A stretch of DNA of 64,000 nucleotides. It comes from Bacteroidota bacterium. Its GTDB lineage: Bacteria; Bacteroidota; Bacteroidia; Bacteroidales; F082. The position numbers and the translations under genes were made by a program. How positions within the stretch are numbered: the first letter of the stretch is position 1; every line of letters starts with the position of its first letter. Location: contig JAHJTC010000016.1 of the NCBI GenBank assembly GCA_018830105.1, positions 1-64,000 on the forward strand, given 5' to 3'. Shown one piece after another: positions 54,355 to 62,335 of the stretch. A model generated the notes under the pieces. It saw nothing but the letters and a program-made list of their open reading frames with translations. It was not told the origin of the DNA and did not search any database.

Positions 54355-54950
54355 TCCCAGTTGCCGTCGGTAGAAGGCTCTGTCATGGAGCCCACCTTAA
54401 GGCCAGGGAATTTTTCAATATCTTCTTCGGCAGCGATGATATTGTAAATTCGTTGTTCTTCGAGTCCTTTTAAATAGGTAATGAAAGGAGCTTTGGCTTC
54501 AAAAACACTTACTTCAACACCACCGCGGTCGATTGATCCAGCGTCCAATTCAAACTCTTTTTTTCCGCTAAAAGGAATATAACGCAGGTTCTCAAGTTTA
54601 AAATTTGGTCTTTTGCCAAAAAGAGAGTCGGCCACTTTAACATAACCCAAGGTGTCGGAAATGGTTTTGGTGAATGTGGTATCCTCCGGATCGGGGATAA
54701 CTTTTACTACGGGGATTTCTCCTGTTTTAAGGAAAGTAATCAGGCTGTCGAAGCTGGGCGAATATTTGTTATAAGCCTGCTTGTAAAGCGTTTGTACTTC
54801 ACGAATATCCTTGAGACGCTGAACAACTTCAAGCTCTCTTTTATCCTTTTCCTTTTGAAATTCTAATGGCTTGTTGATGCTGTCGTAAACCATATATCCC
54901 AGAAAAATGATTACGATAAACAAAACGATTTTCAGTATGAGACTTTTCAT
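54351..54950 (-). CDS. Membrane-anchored protein of unknown function
   Basis: I do not recognise a named family. The 199-residue product has one N-terminal TM helix (about 5-24), a coiled-coil-like stretch (about 25-60, KEKDKRELEVVQRLKDIREVQTLYKQAY), then a soluble part. The pattern (TM, coiled coil, extracytoplasmic domain) is seen in a protein commonly found upstream of DUF3822 and rsmD in Bacteroidota. It overlaps the DUF3822 gene by 4 bp. A TACATTTG element lies about 20 bp upstream. The 269 bp from 54951 to 55219 holds nothing else recognisable. Confidence 0.7.
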   Translation of the reverse strand: MKSLILKIVLFIVIIFLGYMVYDSINKPLEFQKEKDKRELEVVQRLKDIREVQTLYKQAYNKYSPSFDSLITFLKTGEIPVVKVIPDPEDTTFTKTISDTLGYVKVADSLFGKRPNFKLENLRYIPFSGKKEFELDAGSIDRGGVEVSVFEAKAPFITYLKGLEEQRIYNIIAAEEDIEKFPGLKVGSMTEPSTDGNWE

Positions 54951-54969
54951 AGGGCTTTATTTTTCCATG

Positions 54970-54977
54970 CAAATGTA
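54970..54977 (-). promoter_or_regulatory. Candidate -7 element of the DUF3822/rsmD operon
   Basis: On the minus strand TACATTTG matches TAnnTTTG, 19 bp before the first ATG of the three-gene operon. Confidence 0.5.
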
Positions 54978-55219
54978 AAGTTTTTTTCGAATTGATATAG
55001 GTTTTAAAGGTCGTTTGATAAAAATTTACAAATCATTTATCGTGTTGTTTTAAAAAATCGCCATCCTATTCATTTAACTGATGGTAAAAAGTATAGCGTA
55101 TGCTTTTTGAGATGAATAGCTCGCAGGCTGCAAACTCGAAAATAATCAACTAAACATACACTTTATGGATGGACAATTATTAGTTTAAAAGGTTTATATG
55201 ATCACCAAAAACTCCCATG

Positions 55220-58141
55220 TTACGACTTAGGATTTGATTGAAAAAGCAATTCACTCAGTACCGGAAGCATCAATTCGGCTCTTATTGGCTTGGCGATATA
55301 GGCATTGCAGCCTGCCACAAAACACGCTTCTTTTTCCTCCGACATGGCAAAAGCAGTTTGGGCGATTATGGGCAGCTCGGGCCGGAATTTTTTTATCCGC
55401 ATCGTTGCATCCAGCCCATTGAGAACAGGAAGTTGTATGTCCATTAAAACCAAATCAATATTCAAATTGTCTTTGCATAGTTCCACGGCTTCTAAGCCGT
55501 TTCCGGCCCTAATTATTTTGGATTTCGTTGGCATCAGGATGATTGCAAGTAATTCAAAATTTGAGTCAACATCTTCAACAATCAGAATATTTTTCCCATT
55601 GAAATTATATTGGTTGGCCAGGTGATTGCTTTGCATCATCACCGCATGCTTAGCCTGGTTAAAAAGCGGGAGATTTATGCTGAAAGTACTGCCATTACCG
55701 GTTTCAGACTCAAGCCTTACACTGCCCCCCATCAATTGAATATAATGTTGCACAATGCTTAACCCCAAACCAGTGCCCGGATAAATCTTTTTACCACTGT
55801 CGTTGAGCTTTGTAAAGCGATTAAATATTTTACGCTGCTGATCTGCAGGTATTCCTATGCCGGTATCCTTAACAAAAAACTCCACTTCTTCAATTTTCCC
55901 ATATTTATTTTTAAAGGGCACAAAGCCAAAATCAATACTTCCTGTTTCGGTAAATTTTAAGGCATTATCAAGCAGGTTTACAATCACTTGCCGAAGTTTT
56001 TGGCTGTCGGCGGGGATCACAACCTGAAAATCGGGGATATTAATTTTCCAATCCAGGTGTGATTTTTTTCGCTGTTGCAATATTGTTTTATAGCTGGCAT
56101 TCAACTCATTGAAAAGATCGTTCAGGTTTGTTGGCTGCAGGTTTATTTTTGTTTCGCCCGCTTCTACTCTTGCCAGGTCTATAATATCTCCGATTAAACT
56201 GAGCAAGGCGTCACCATTTTGGTGGATCAAACGGATAAACTGTGATTTTTCAACAGAGGTTAAGTCTTCGTCCTCCAACAGATCACTAAATCCAATGATG
56301 GCATTTAAGGGTGTTCTGATTTCGTGCGACATATTGGAAAGAAAAGCTGTTTTTAGGCGGTCGGATTCTTCTGCTTTTTCAAGTGCTCTTTTGAGTTGTT
56401 TCTCAGTTTGTTTTCTATCACTGATATCTCTGCCCCAAACGATCAGGCCTTTGCGGCTGCCGTCTGGATGAAGTAAGGGAATCTTATATACATCGTAGGT
56501 TTTGGTATTTCCTTCCTGGTCGGTAATGTCCTCATCTTGCCTGATTATTTTGCCTTTTTGCCAGGCGATCTCGTCAGAGATCATGCAGTTTTCGAAGGCA
56601 TCTTTATGCATTGGGCTATAGACGGCCAACTCTTCATCGGTCTTCATTTTGTAATCTACACCGGTAAGATTAAACACTTCCAGATCTGACTGATTGGCTT
56701 CAACCCAGCGCCCTTTTCCATCTTTAAAACAAATAATGTCTGGTGTTGAATTGATAAGTGTCCGAAGCAACTCTTCCTGCTCGCGCAATGATTTATGGGA
56801 GCTGGTTAAAGCCAAACGTGCTTTTTCCAGTTCATCATTTTTATGGCGCAGGATGTTCATGGTTCTCTTATTTTTTTTCAAAAGATTGAAAAGAAAATAT
56901 ACAAAAAGCAGCACGATAGCTAAAAACAGCAGGCTTACATAACTAAGAATGCGTTGAAACTTGAGTTTTTGCTGCTGCTCATTCAATAAATCAAGCTGTA
57001 TTTGCTGCTGTTCTTTAAGTGTTTCAAGCTCACGAATTTTATTGTTGACTTCAAATCTGGCCTGAATGTTTTTAACCGCGGTAGAGTCGAACAGGGTTTT
57101 GACTGAATCGAAAAGCACATGGTATTGCTGAACGGCTTCAAAGGCTGCGTCTCTGTTATTGGTGGTTTTGTAGGTTTCGAAAAGATTGCGATAGGCATCA
57201 AGCCGAAGTGTACGGCTATTTGTTTCATAACTGATCGCTAAAGCCTCCTTAAAGGCTTTCAGGGCTTTTTGATAGGCTCCTTTCTCGTAGTAACAGTTTC
57301 CTAGGCCTAAAAAATTATTGCCACTCCGTAATCCTATATGTTGGTAAAGTTTTTCGGCTTCCTGATAATAATACAATGCACTGTCGATATTTTTTTTAAA
57401 AAAATGAATCATCGCAATATTGTGCATGCTGTTGGCTATGCCTCCACTGTCATTATTACGTTTCCCAATTTCAATGGATTCCCGGAAGCTCAGCAGGGCC
57501 TCCTTATAGTTCTGCGTAACTAATTGAACTAGCCCGATATTGTTTTTGGTACTCATCATGACTATTGAATCCCCTTGTTCCACCGAAAGCTCAAAGGCAT
57601 CCTGAAAATACCTGAGGGCTTCAGTATGGTCTTCAAGCTGATAATATAAAGACCCCAAATTGTTATAAAGCGATCCTAATGCCGCTGTATTATTTGTACT
57701 TTTTCTGATTTGTAATGCGGCCAGATACATTTCGATGGCGCCATTGTAGTTGCCCACGGCTGATCTGGAAATCCCCAGGTTATTGTACACATTACCTATT
57801 TCGTTTGTGTCGTTCAATTGCTTAAAATAGGCCATTGCTGTATCATAGGCCGGAATACTGATTGCGGATTGTCCGGCATAATAATTGGCTGTCCCAAAGG
57901 CTTTATAGCAATGTGCCTTGAGGCTGTCGTTGTTGGTTTGCTTCGCTTTTTCGAGTGCTAGTTGGCTATAATTAAGCGCTTTGTCAACAGATTTAGTATA
58001 AAAACTTTTTGCCAGATGTAAATAGTCAAGTGCTTCCGAAACAGCTTCCGGATCGTTAGCCGTTGCTTTTTGTTGGGTATGGCCATTGAAAATTGACACG
58101 AGGCTAAAAAAGAAAATCAACGCGATTTTTATGATTTTCAT
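55220..58141 (-). CDS. TPR/PAS hybrid histidine kinase with receiver domain
   Basis: A 973-residue sensor kinase. Order: signal peptide (1-22); about eight tetratricopeptide repeats (about 35-370, blocks such as GNVYNNLGISRSAVGNYNGAIEMYLAAL); coiled coil; TM helix (about 395-420); PAS (about 455-575); HisKA with His606 in SNMSHEIRTPLNA; HATPase_c with VKDTGIGIP and GTGLGLSIVQHY; receiver with Asp901 in LVLMDIQLPVLNG. The TPR part is extracytoplasmic and probably senses a protein or peptide signal. It overlaps the upstream HsdR-N domain gene by 4 bp. No DNA-binding output domain or separate regulator is next to it. Confidence 0.9.
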   Translation of the reverse strand: MKIIKIALIFFFSLVSIFNGHTQQKATANDPEAVSEALDYLHLAKSFYTKSVDKALNYSQLALEKAKQTNNDSLKAHCYKAFGTANYYAGQSAISIPAYDTAMAYFKQLNDTNEIGNVYNNLGISRSAVGNYNGAIEMYLAALQIRKSTNNTAALGSLYNNLGSLYYQLEDHTEALRYFQDAFELSVEQGDSIVMMSTKNNIGLVQLVTQNYKEALLSFRESIEIGKRNNDSGGIANSMHNIAMIHFFKKNIDSALYYYQEAEKLYQHIGLRSGNNFLGLGNCYYEKGAYQKALKAFKEALAISYETNSRTLRLDAYRNLFETYKTTNNRDAAFEAVQQYHVLFDSVKTLFDSTAVKNIQARFEVNNKIRELETLKEQQQIQLDLLNEQQQKLKFQRILSYVSLLFLAIVLLFVYFLFNLLKKNKRTMNILRHKNDELEKARLALTSSHKSLREQEELLRTLINSTPDIICFKDGKGRWVEANQSDLEVFNLTGVDYKMKTDEELAVYSPMHKDAFENCMISDEIAWQKGKIIRQDEDITDQEGNTKTYDVYKIPLLHPDGSRKGLIVWGRDISDRKQTEKQLKRALEKAEESDRLKTAFLSNMSHEIRTPLNAIIGFSDLLEDEDLTSVEKSQFIRLIHQNGDALLSLIGDIIDLARVEAGETKINLQPTNLNDLFNELNASYKTILQQRKKSHLDWKINIPDFQVVIPADSQKLRQVIVNLLDNALKFTETGSIDFGFVPFKNKYGKIEEVEFFVKDTGIGIPADQQRKIFNRFTKLNDSGKKIYPGTGLGLSIVQHYIQLMGGSVRLESETGNGSTFSINLPLFNQAKHAVMMQSNHLANQYNFNGKNILIVEDVDSNFELLAIILMPTKSKIIRAGNGLEAVELCKDNLNIDLVLMDIQLPVLNGLDATMRIKKFRPELPIIAQTAFAMSEEKEACFVAGCNAYIAKPIRAELMLPVLSELLFQSNPKS

Positions 58142-58584
58142 ATGGAGTTATTTTTGAACGTATTCATTTCAGAAAACAGAAGCAATTTTTCACAAGCTGT
58201 TAGTTTGCCCGCGTTATTGCGAAAGAGATAATAGCTTTTCGCATTGCTAAGCAGCAGGTATTCAACCTGTAAACCTGAGTTGTAACGGGCTGCCTGATCG
58301 AGTGTTTTTTGGTTGATGGTGATGTGAGCAGCTTTGCATTCAACGATCATCAATGGCTTGTGCTGGCTGGAAAAGACCACCACATCGCATCGTTTTGTCA
58401 GGGAGCCCACTTTTATGGTGTATTCAACAGCTGTTAATCCAACCGGAACCTGCATCGTATGAATAAGTGTATGCAGCACCTGTTGCCTCACAGCTTCTTC
58501 GGGTGTGAAACTGACATATTTTTTACGAATAGGATCGAAAACCTGTTTATCGTTCTCTAATTCTCGTACTTTAAACCATTCCAT
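58138..58584 (-). CDS. HsdR N-terminal domain protein (PD-(D/E)XK-like)
   Basis: The 148-residue product matches the type I restriction enzyme R-subunit N-terminal domain family (HSDR_N), a PD-(D/E)XK nuclease fold: RCDVVVFSSQHKPLMIVECKA holds the Asp and the ECK pair. There is no helicase part and no HsdM or HsdS nearby, so it is not a restriction system. Stand-alone proteins of this kind are common in Bacteroidota, often near the AMP nucleosidase and holA genes as here; the role is unknown. The ATG at 58584 is preferred over 58596. Confidence 0.82.
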   Translation of the reverse strand: MEWFKVRELENDKQVFDPIRKKYVSFTPEEAVRQQVLHTLIHTMQVPVGLTAVEYTIKVGSLTKRCDVVVFSSQHKPLMIVECKAAHITINQKTLDQAARYNSGLQVEYLLLSNAKSYYLFRNNAGKLTACEKLLLFSEMNTFKNNSI

Positions 58585-58725
58585 AATTATCCGCAACAGC
58601 CCCCTCAGGCTTTTGAATTTAGCCGTAAATATAATTAAAATAGCTTGTTAAGAAAGACATTTTTAAAAAATATTCACAATTCTATGTCAAGGTACTAACT
58701 ATGTGAAATGAACTGATAAAACCAC

Positions 58726-58733
58726 TAAATTTG
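58726..58733 (+). promoter_or_regulatory. Candidate -7 element of the amn-holA pair
   Basis: TAAATTTG matches TAnnTTTG, 19 bp before the ATG at 58753. No good -33 TTG at usual spacing. Confidence 0.5.
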
Positions 58734-58752
58734 TCCTTTTAAGCCAGTATTT

Positions 58753-59523
58753 ATGAAAACGAAGAAAGATATTGTTGCGAACTGGTTGCCACGTTATACT
58801 GGTTTGCCGATTAATCAATTTGGAGAGTACATTATATTAACCAACTTCAGTCAATACCTCGAGCTATTTGCTGAATGGAACAGCGTGCCCATTATAGGAG
58901 CTGATCATCCCATGCCATGTGCTACTTCTAATAATATCACGATCATTAATTTTGGAATGGGAAGCGCCAATGCTGCTACTGTTATGGATTTATTGGGAGC
59001 TATTCATCCCAAAGCGGTATTATTTTTGGGCAAATGCGGTGGGATCAAACGAAAGAATACGGTTGGCGATTTAATTTTGCCTATTGCTGCTATCAGAGGA
59101 GAGGGAACCTCCAATGATTATTTGCCCGTTGAAGTGCCGGCCTTACCGGCATTTAGCCTGCAAAAAGCCATTTCAACCACAATTCGTGATCATGGCAGGG
59201 ATTATTGGACAGGAACCGTTTTTACCACAAATCGCAGGGTTTGGGAGCATGATAATGTTTTTAAAGAATACCTGATTGAAACCAGAAGTATGGCTGTTGA
59301 TATGGAAACTGCTACGATTTTTGTAGTGGGGTTTGCCAATGAGATTCCTACAGGTGCCTTGTTGCTTGTTTCGGATCAGCCTATGGTACCTGAAGGCGTG
59401 AAAACCTCAGAAAGTGATCGCAAAGTCAACAATAGATTTGTTGCCGATCATCTTAAAATTGGCATAGATGCATTACTGCAGTTGATAAATCAGGGAATTA
59501 CAGTGAAACACCTTCGATTTTAG
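58753..59523 (+). CDS. amn: AMP nucleosidase
   Basis: The 256-residue enzyme cleaves AMP to adenine and ribose-5-phosphate. It has the nucleoside-phosphorylase fold: NFGMGSANAATVMDLL near residue 72, VLFLGKCGGIKRKNTVGDLILP near 95 and the base/ribose-binding MAVDMETATIFVVG near 182. It is a short form (no N-terminal regulatory domain of the E. coli type), typical for Bacteroidota. The holA gene starts 3 bp after its stop. Confidence 0.88.
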   Translation: MKTKKDIVANWLPRYTGLPINQFGEYIILTNFSQYLELFAEWNSVPIIGADHPMPCATSNNITIINFGMGSANAATVMDLLGAIHPKAVLFLGKCGGIKRKNTVGDLILPIAAIRGEGTSNDYLPVEVPALPAFSLQKAISTTIRDHGRDYWTGTVFTTNRRVWEHDNVFKEYLIETRSMAVDMETATIFVVGFANEIPTGALLLVSDQPMVPEGVKTSESDRKVNNRFVADHLKIGIDALLQLINQGITVKHLRF

Positions 59524-59526
59524 CTT

Positions 59527-60531
59527 ATGGCTTTTACATTTGACCAGATATTGGGCGATATCCGCAATAAAGTGTACTACCCGATTTATTTCTTGATGGG
59601 GGAGGAGCCTTATTTTATCGATACTATTTCGGATATGCTCGAAGATCAGGTGCTTCAGCCTGCCGATCAAGCCTTTAATCAGATGGTAGTTTATGGCCGT
59701 GATGTTGATGTGCAGGCTATTGTAAGTCAGGCACGTAATTACCCAATGACCGGCGATTATCAGGTACTGATTGTTAAAGAGGCTCAGGATATTAAAAATC
59801 TTGAGTCGCTGGAACAGTACATTGAAAAACTGCCAGACACCACTATTCTTGTGATTAATTTCAAGTACAAAAAGATAGATAAGCGGCGTTCGCTAGCCAG
59901 GAAAATTGAAGCCAAAGGAGTGCTTTATGAGGCCAAGAAACTTTATGACAACCATATTCCCAAATGGATAGAGCAGTATCTGGCGCAAAAAAACTATAGT
60001 ATTACACCCAAGGCCTGCCAGATGATGGCTGATTTTTTGGGAACAGACCTGCACAAAGTTAGAAATGAACTTGAGAAGCTCATCATTGCCTTGCCCGCAG
60101 GAAAAAAAATTACGGATGAGGATGTAGAACGGAATATCGGGATATCGAAGGACTACAATATCTTTGAATTACAAAAAGCCATTGGCATAAAAGATGTGTT
60201 GCGGGCCAATCAGATTGTGCGTTACTTTGGCTCCAACAGCAAGGATTATCCACTGCTGCTCACCGCGATAAATCTGTACGGGTTTTTCACTAAAATTCTG
60301 AAGATCCATTATGCCCATGATAAAAGCCGCAATAACCTGGCAAGTATTTTGGGCATAAATCCTTTTTTTGTTCAGGATTACCAGCTGGCAGCAAAAAACT
60401 TTTCTATTGCAGATGCCGTTCGCTGCATAGCCGTTCTGCGCGAATATGACCTCAAGTCAAAAGGCTATAACAGCCAGGATATTGGTGAGGATGAACTCTA
60501 TAAAGAAATGCTTTTTAAACTTTTGCATTGA
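59527..60531 (+). CDS. holA: DNA polymerase III subunit delta
   Basis: HolA opens the sliding clamp in the clamp loader. The 334-residue product has the family start (FDQILGDIRNKVYYPIYFLMGEEPYFIDTISDMLED), the EALLIV-like strand before KLPDTTILVINF, and the helical domains II and III that match in size and order. Translation probably couples with amn through the 3-bp gap. The carboxy end overlaps the end of the convergent acyl-CoA synthetase gene by 17 bp. Confidence 0.88.
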   Translation: MAFTFDQILGDIRNKVYYPIYFLMGEEPYFIDTISDMLEDQVLQPADQAFNQMVVYGRDVDVQAIVSQARNYPMTGDYQVLIVKEAQDIKNLESLEQYIEKLPDTTILVINFKYKKIDKRRSLARKIEAKGVLYEAKKLYDNHIPKWIEQYLAQKNYSITPKACQMMADFLGTDLHKVRNELEKLIIALPAGKKITDEDVERNIGISKDYNIFELQKAIGIKDVLRANQIVRYFGSNSKDYPLLLTAINLYGFFTKILKIHYAHDKSRNNLASILGINPFFVQDYQLAAKNFSIADAVRCIAVLREYDLKSKGYNSQDIGEDELYKEMLFKLLH

Positions 60532-62302
60532 AGCCCTCGTTATGATATAGCGATTCGATCGTGAGCGCATATTTACGTGTTAAAAACTTGCGTTTTAGTT
60601 TCATGGTAGGCGACAATTCTCCGGTTTCCACATTCCATCCATCAGCCATTAATTTGAATTTTTTAACGCGTTCGATTTGATCAAGCTGCTTGTTTTTTTC
60701 GTTGATTTCTTTTTCAATACGGCTGATGATCACCGCATCTTTAATACTTTTTTCAGCTCCTTCGTAGGTTTTACCTTTTACTTTGCACCAGGATTCAATA
60801 TGTGCGAAATCGGGTATAATAATCGCAGCGGCAAAATTTTTGCCCTCACCCACAACCATTGCCTGTTCGATAAATGGGGATTCCTTCATTTTGTTTTCTA
60901 CCTGCTGAGGTGCAACATATTTACCGCCGGAAGTTTTAAAAATTTCCTTCTTTCGGTCGGTAATGCGCAAAAATTTTCCTTCAAAATGGCCGATATCTCC
61001 TGTATGCAGCCAGCCCTCCTGATCAATGATTTCGGCTGTGAGGTCGTCTCTTTTAAAATAGCCGAGCATTACATTGGGGCCTTTGACAAGAATTTCACCA
61101 TCTTCTGCAATTTTTAATTCCACGCCTGGCAAAGCAGGACCAACTGTGCCAATTTTTACACCTCCCGGCAAAAAGTTACTCACAGCAATAACGGGCGATG
61201 TTTCGGTGAGGCCATAGCCTTCCATCACCTTAAAGCCTGCTGCCCAAAAAACACGGGCAATACGCTCCTGCAGGCTTGCTCCTCCGCTTACGATGGCATT
61301 CAACCGGCCTCCAAAGGCTGCCTGCCATTTGCTTAAAACCAACTTGCGTGCCAATGACAGCTTGAATTGATACCATAAACCGCTTTTCCCCCAGGGCTCG
61401 TATTGTTCGCCAACACGCAGTGCCCAGAAAAAAATTAACTTCTTAATACCCTTCAGGCTTCTTCCCTTGAGAATAATTTTTTCATAGGTTTTTTCAAGTA
61501 CGCGTGGCACAGCGGTAAACATCTCGGGTTGTGCATCACGGATATAATCGCCAATCTTTTCCAGGTTGTCGCAATAATAAATCGTTGCCCCATGACGCTG
61601 ATAGGTATAATTCATGATTCGTTCGAGCACATGGCATAAGGGCAGAAAGCTAAGTACCTTGCTCACCGGATTATGTTTTAGGATTTCAATTGTGGCATCG
61701 GCATTACTCATAATATTTTTATGCGAAAGCATTACGCCCTTTGGGTTTCCGGTAGTGCCTGAGGTATAAATAAGCGTTGCCATTTCATCTGCTGAGTGAG
61801 AAGCACGAATTTCTTCCAATTCTTCTTGTCTGGTCGATTTTTCGCCTCTCTCGAGCAATTCGGCCCAGTTTCGTAAACCATCAACGGGTTCAATACTGAA
61901 GATTCCGTCCAAAAGCGGCACTTCATTTACAACATCCTTAATGCGAAGATGAAAGGCTGCATCTGAAACAATGATGTATTTTACTTCAGCATCGTTAAAA
62001 ATAAACTGATAATTGGTGTCGCTAATGGTTGGGTATATGGGCACCTGAACAGCACCGATCTGAAGCAACGCCATGTCGATGAAATTCCATTCCGGACAAT
62101 TTTTTAAAATTGTTGCGATCTTGTCCCCTTTTTTAATGCCTGACTCCATCAGTCCCAGGCTAAGTTGATCAACCGTCTTTACATAATCGGCTGCAGTAAC
62201 TATTTGCCATTGATCGTTTTGCTTGGCAGCAAAAACCTCCTGGCCTGCATTTTCAGTTTTTCGGAATGGGTTCAGTATATCAAAGATGCGCATATTTTCC
62301 AT
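60515..62302 (-). CDS. Long-chain acyl-CoA synthetase (AMP-forming)
   Basis: The 595-residue ligase activates fatty acids to acyl-CoA through an acyl-adenylate. The adenylate-forming P-loop TLIYTSGTTGNPKGVMLSH lies near residue 175, followed by GYGLTETSPV and GWLHTGDIG with ITDRKKEIFKTSGGKYV in the C-terminal cap. It belongs to the FadD15/ACSL-type group. A second gene of the same family lies 33 bp upstream on the same strand. The products share most motifs, so they are probably a recent tandem duplication; both would feed the beta-oxidation genes. Confidence 0.92.
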   Translation of the reverse strand: MENMRIFDILNPFRKTENAGQEVFAAKQNDQWQIVTAADYVKTVDQLSLGLMESGIKKGDKIATILKNCPEWNFIDMALLQIGAVQVPIYPTISDTNYQFIFNDAEVKYIIVSDAAFHLRIKDVVNEVPLLDGIFSIEPVDGLRNWAELLERGEKSTRQEELEEIRASHSADEMATLIYTSGTTGNPKGVMLSHKNIMSNADATIEILKHNPVSKVLSFLPLCHVLERIMNYTYQRHGATIYYCDNLEKIGDYIRDAQPEMFTAVPRVLEKTYEKIILKGRSLKGIKKLIFFWALRVGEQYEPWGKSGLWYQFKLSLARKLVLSKWQAAFGGRLNAIVSGGASLQERIARVFWAAGFKVMEGYGLTETSPVIAVSNFLPGGVKIGTVGPALPGVELKIAEDGEILVKGPNVMLGYFKRDDLTAEIIDQEGWLHTGDIGHFEGKFLRITDRKKEIFKTSGGKYVAPQQVENKMKESPFIEQAMVVGEGKNFAAAIIIPDFAHIESWCKVKGKTYEGAEKSIKDAVIISRIEKEINEKNKQLDQIERVKKFKLMADGWNVETGELSPTMKLKRKFLTRKYALTIESLYHNEGFNAKV

Positions 62303-62335
62303 AGGAGCAAGTGTTATGGGTTGATTGAGAATGAA

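Noticed and set aside
58138..58584. Restriction-modification system suggested by the HsdR-N domain
   Set aside because: There is no helicase domain, no HsdM or HsdS, and the family is known as stand-alone proteins in Bacteroidota.
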